From contig JAJKFJ010022279.1 of the NCBI GenBank assembly GCA_027382625.1, positions 106,691 to 170,690 of the forward strand: a DNA stretch of 64,000 nucleotides. The letters run 5' to 3'. Shown one piece after another: positions 61,189 to 64,000 of the stretch. The notes beneath the pieces are model-generated. The model worked only from the letters and a program-made list of their open reading frames with translations, searched no databases and was not told where the DNA came from. This stretch comes from Tetmemena sp. SeJ-2015 (lineage: Eukaryota; Ciliophora; Spirotrichea; Sporadotrichida; Oxytrichidae). Every line of letters begins with the position of its first letter. Position 1 is the first letter of the stretch. The translations under genes were made by a program, and so were the position numbers.

Positions 61189-63017
61189 ATGGCTTTGAAA
61201 TTTTAAGAGAAGAAGACTGTGTTTGGTTTTTAGGACCAAGAGTACGAGTAACTATACTAAATGAACAGATGGAATCAACCTGAGGCTCCTAGCAAATGGA
61301 AATATAAAAAGGCTTTGTTTGTGCTACCTAAACTGCCGAATAATTTCTAACCATCAATATATTCTCCTATGTCCAAGTCTAAAGGAAATCAATAAACTGC
61401 CTCAGGGCAATTATACTTTGTAATATCTTATCTTAATTCTATTTACTATAATATTGATTAACTCTCGAGGATATATCCTAGCAAACAGGAAGTAATACGA
61501 TAAGTACTTCGTGCTCTTCTTTCAAACTGAGGCAGTTTGCAGAGATGATATTCTTTTCGACCACGCAGAGGAGTTTAGGTTGCACAAAACACTTGATATC
61601 ATAAGACTCGATATATTTTCTGACAGTCGTTTCCCAAGAGGCTTTAGCGTTACTCTATGATTAAAATCATCCATAAAATTCATGTTAGTTACTTATTTGC
61701 TGGATGGAACGAAGAGTGAGGTAAGGACCTACTTAGATAAGAAAGGTCTACGGATAGACAATGGAGAAGAAACAAAAGGAGCAGATGAGTGTTTGCAAAC
61801 TCACACTCTCTTTGTTAAGTAGAGAGAGCAAATCAACTCAATTGAGTTCAAGCGAGGTAGGGTAATTCATGGTATCAAAATAACTACCACAGATGGTCAA
61901 TCTATTCAACAACAAATTATACAACGTTAATTTATTATTCAAGCAGGGAACTTTGATGAAGGGGATGATTATAGTCTTAAAATAGATCAGAACCATAGAA
62001 TGCATTCTCTCAAAGGATGTATGATTAAGGGCTATCCTATGTCCTCAATTCTTTGCCTTCATGCGATTACCTTTAAAAGTCTAAGAATGTATACTATATA
62101 AATGATTGCAAGAGATGTGCAAACTAATGAATAGGAGCACGTTAGTAATCAATGCAATGATAGCTTACACAGAAATGAAGATGCACACCAGCACTTTGAT
62201 CCTCTCTCCAAGCACCTACACAATTTTGTCAGACTCAAGAAACTCATATTCTTTCTCTTCACTAAAAGGGTTATAAAATAGACTTACCAAAAGTGTAAAC
62301 CATTTATTTATAGCCTCCAGAGGCTAGTGGACAATAATCTTTAGATACCTGAGGAACATTTGACTTTATTGCAACGTCTAAGAGACAGAGGTTCAAAGCA
62401 GAAGTACTTGGCTGAAAATTTTGTAGAGTTATAGACTATTTGTGGACTTTAATTCGCTTTTGTGAAAAATGTTCAAGAATAGAAGAAGTAATGCCCCTTC
62501 GAAGCACTTCATAATTATCATTCTTACTATTTATTTAAGATAAAGCAAGACTAAATCCAGAATGGCGATGTAAAGAGTGGTATGAAGAGGAGTCAGAAGA
62601 GCACATGTTTTTCAGATAAGAGGGACAGCCTCTTGATAAATAGTAGTTATAGAAATTTGAGATAGATCTTGCTGAGTAGGAATTCTTCACCAAAGTAATG
62701 ACCAAAATATGTATTAAGTTTTACATTTTAGTAACAGGGGTGATGAATCAATACATTTCAAAGATAGATTTAGTGACTAATTATGGAAAGAAATACTCAA
62801 CCTTATAATTAAAACCCTGAAAATGTTGTATTTATACTCTGTTGGCAATGATTATCCAGATTTTCTCTAGGATGAAAGTTTACTGAAGTACATGAACTTA
62901 ACTAAAATTCCTGAGCCAAGAAAGTTTCAAATGAGCGTTCCCAAAGGGTCTAGGATAGTTTCATTTAAGGGTGCCTTTAATCGTAATCTTATATCTCTCG
63001 CAGCCTATTATGATTGA
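61189..63017 (+). CDS. Unrecognised protein, beta-rich, possibly lectin-like
   Basis: Starts MALKFQEKKTVFGFQDQEYE. After an AT-rich break, DKYFVLFFQTEAVCRDDILF follows, then FKRGRVIHGIKITTTDGQSI and CMIKGYPMSSILCLHAITFK. Near the end FQMSVPKGSRIVSFKGAFNR and NLISLAAYYD-stop. The repeated G-x-I-x-G-I/G-x-x-G strands at both ends resemble beta-prism (jacalin-like) domains, but the match is loose. The middle is helical with several Cys (HNFVRLKKLIFFLFTKRVIK). TGA codons near 61660 and 62700 lie in AT-rich gaps, so IESs or introns are likely there. Confidence 0.5.
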
Positions 63018-63131
63018 TTTGAAGCATTTTTTTAATTTGATATTCAAAACTAACTTTTAACTCGTGTTGAGCTTTCATCATTACAAATGCTAATTAAAAA
63101 ATTAATATAATATCTTCTTGACTACAGATTA

Positions 63132-64000
63132 TCAGTGATTGTTCTAATTTGAGGTGCATCTAGACTGTTGTGCTCTCTTCATGTCTTCTGTTGCTCTGGA
63201 TTAATATCCGAGCTCTTCAAAGCAGATTGCTCTCATAATTAATTACGAGGAAAGGTCTGCTACCTCAGTCTCATCTTTCAACTTAATTTATATGATTGCT
63301 ACTATATTTTTAATCTTAGTTCATATTATTTTCGATGTCAATAATGGCTGTAAAATCTTAAACTGCTTCTTCAAATCTTTGCAACTTTTGAAAGCTCTTT
63401 CCTCTTATATTATATAACTCTTTGAGTCTCTTGTAAATTTTAATCTTCATTTTCTGCTCCTAATTTGTCTCACTAATGATTTTATCTTGCAGCTATAAAT
63501 TAATTGAGATATATATGTAAAGAGCATTATTTAAATTCTTAAAGCTGAATGATTAGGTTTGTGGCGACCTCAATTGCTTTCACATATTTTTGAGCTGCAA
63601 ATAGAGCTTGCGACTGTAAGCGTTGCATTTTTTGATACTCACTTTGAATAACCTTATCATCAACATCTGGTTTTGCTTTTGAGGTTTATTGCTTTTCTTT
63701 AGATCCTAGGATAGGAGAAGTAGGACTGGAATTCTAAGTAATTTGGAAATAGTTATCGCACTCAAAGAGCACTATTTTATGGTCTTGCAGCTTGTGATAA
63801 ACATTTGCTTTCCAGTAGGAGTAAAGAGCTGATGTTCCCTTATTTTTAAATTTGTCCAATAAGTTCAAGCACTCTTTGTAATTACTCAGGCCAAAGTTAA
63901 ACTCGATGAAGGCGTAAATTTGTTAAACAATATTATTTAATATGATGAGTGTGCCCTATACTTATTCACTTTGGGGATTAGGAAAATGCTGTTACATTAA
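63132..64000 (-). CDS. TPR-repeat protein, 5' end outside window
   Basis: Helical repeats read on the minus strand: NFGLSNYKECLNLLDKFKNK with GTSALYSYWKANVYHKLQDH, then QSQALFAAQKYVKAIEVATN, then LYNIRGKSFQKLQRFEEAVQ with DFTAIIDIE, then LIMRAICFEELGYQSRATED. These follow the TPR spacing (W/L-x2-L/Y-G/A-x3-Y/F-x3-A-x4-A). The spacing and the FEEAVQDFTAIIDIE unit resemble co-chaperone or dynein-assembly TPR proteins, but no other domain is visible. The frame closes at TGA 63132-63134. At least two breaks (near 63310 and 63510) are unresolved. Confidence 0.65.

Noticed and set aside
1..64000. Macronuclear DNA of Paramecium, Tetrahymena or another UAR=Gln organism
   Set aside because: Inserts with variable 3-7 bp direct repeats and no GT-AG ends break conserved genes. 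Paramecium IESs are bounded by TA only and Tetrahymena IESs are mostly large and intergenic; variable short pointers and an inverted gene part fit spirotrich germline DNA.
1..64000. Telomere-bearing transposons, C4A4/G4T4 tracts, tRNA or rRNA genes, CRISPR arrays
   Set aside because: I looked for transposase-like readings, telomeric repeats, cloverleaf-like sequences and spaced repeats and saw none convincing.

Overview
This window reads as germline (micronuclear) DNA of a spirotrich ciliate of the Oxytricha/Stylonychia/Tetmemena kind. TAA and TAG are read as glutamine throughout and TGA is the only stop. Short GT-AG introns are present, and the proteins are rich in Gln, Asn and Ser. Recognisable genes are also interrupted by short AT-rich inserts that lack GT-AG ends and are flanked by 3-7 bp direct repeats. 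Removing the insert plus one repeat copy restores both the reading frame and the family homology. That is the signature of internally eliminated sequences (IESs) with pointers between macronuclear-destined segments (MDSs). I resolved 22 of them by eye: seven in RRP9, six in the main VPS16 block, one in the VPS16 tail, five in a potassium channel and one each in three other genes. A macronuclear origin is unlikely, because somatic genes would be IES-free and in spirotrichs would sit on gene-sized chromosomes. Layout: 1-5538 (+) unrecognised disordered protein, 5' end outside; 6257-8544 (+) SK-like K+ channel; 8600-11110 (+) unrecognised; 11281-11725 decayed copy of the next locus; 12025-17031 (+) large protein with EF-hand-like C-terminus; 17355-22810 (-) beta-helix repeat protein; 23066-23835 (-) TEX264-like; 23983-25773 (-) RRP9/U3-55K; 25933-26510 (-) detached C-terminal part of VPS16; 26481-29585 (-) cyclic-nucleotide-binding-domain-like protein; 29991-35895 (+) OSCA/TMEM63-like channel; 36047 to about 39100 (+) main part of VPS16; 39187-42398 (+) unrecognised; 42817-43346 (-), 43430-43926 (+) and 44079-45066 (-) small genes; 45107-46164 (+) SDR-like; 46200-48900 (-) coiled coil; 49307-54738 (+) DENN-domain protein; 55013-60998 (-) coiled-coil/disordered protein; 61189-63017 (+) unrecognised, possibly lectin-like; 63132-64000 (-) TPR protein, 5' end outside. 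The genes do not form one pathway; they are a typical eukaryotic mix of endolysosomal tethering, ribosome biogenesis, ion channels and trafficking. The most notable observation is that VPS16 appears to be a scrambled germline gene. Its conserved C-terminal region is missing from the plus-strand locus at 36-39 kb and lies about 10 kb upstream on the opposite strand, beyond the complete TMEM63-like and cNMP-domain loci. Making the somatic gene would require inversion and reordering as well as IES removal. Coding limits are approximate wherever an IES or intron was not resolved.
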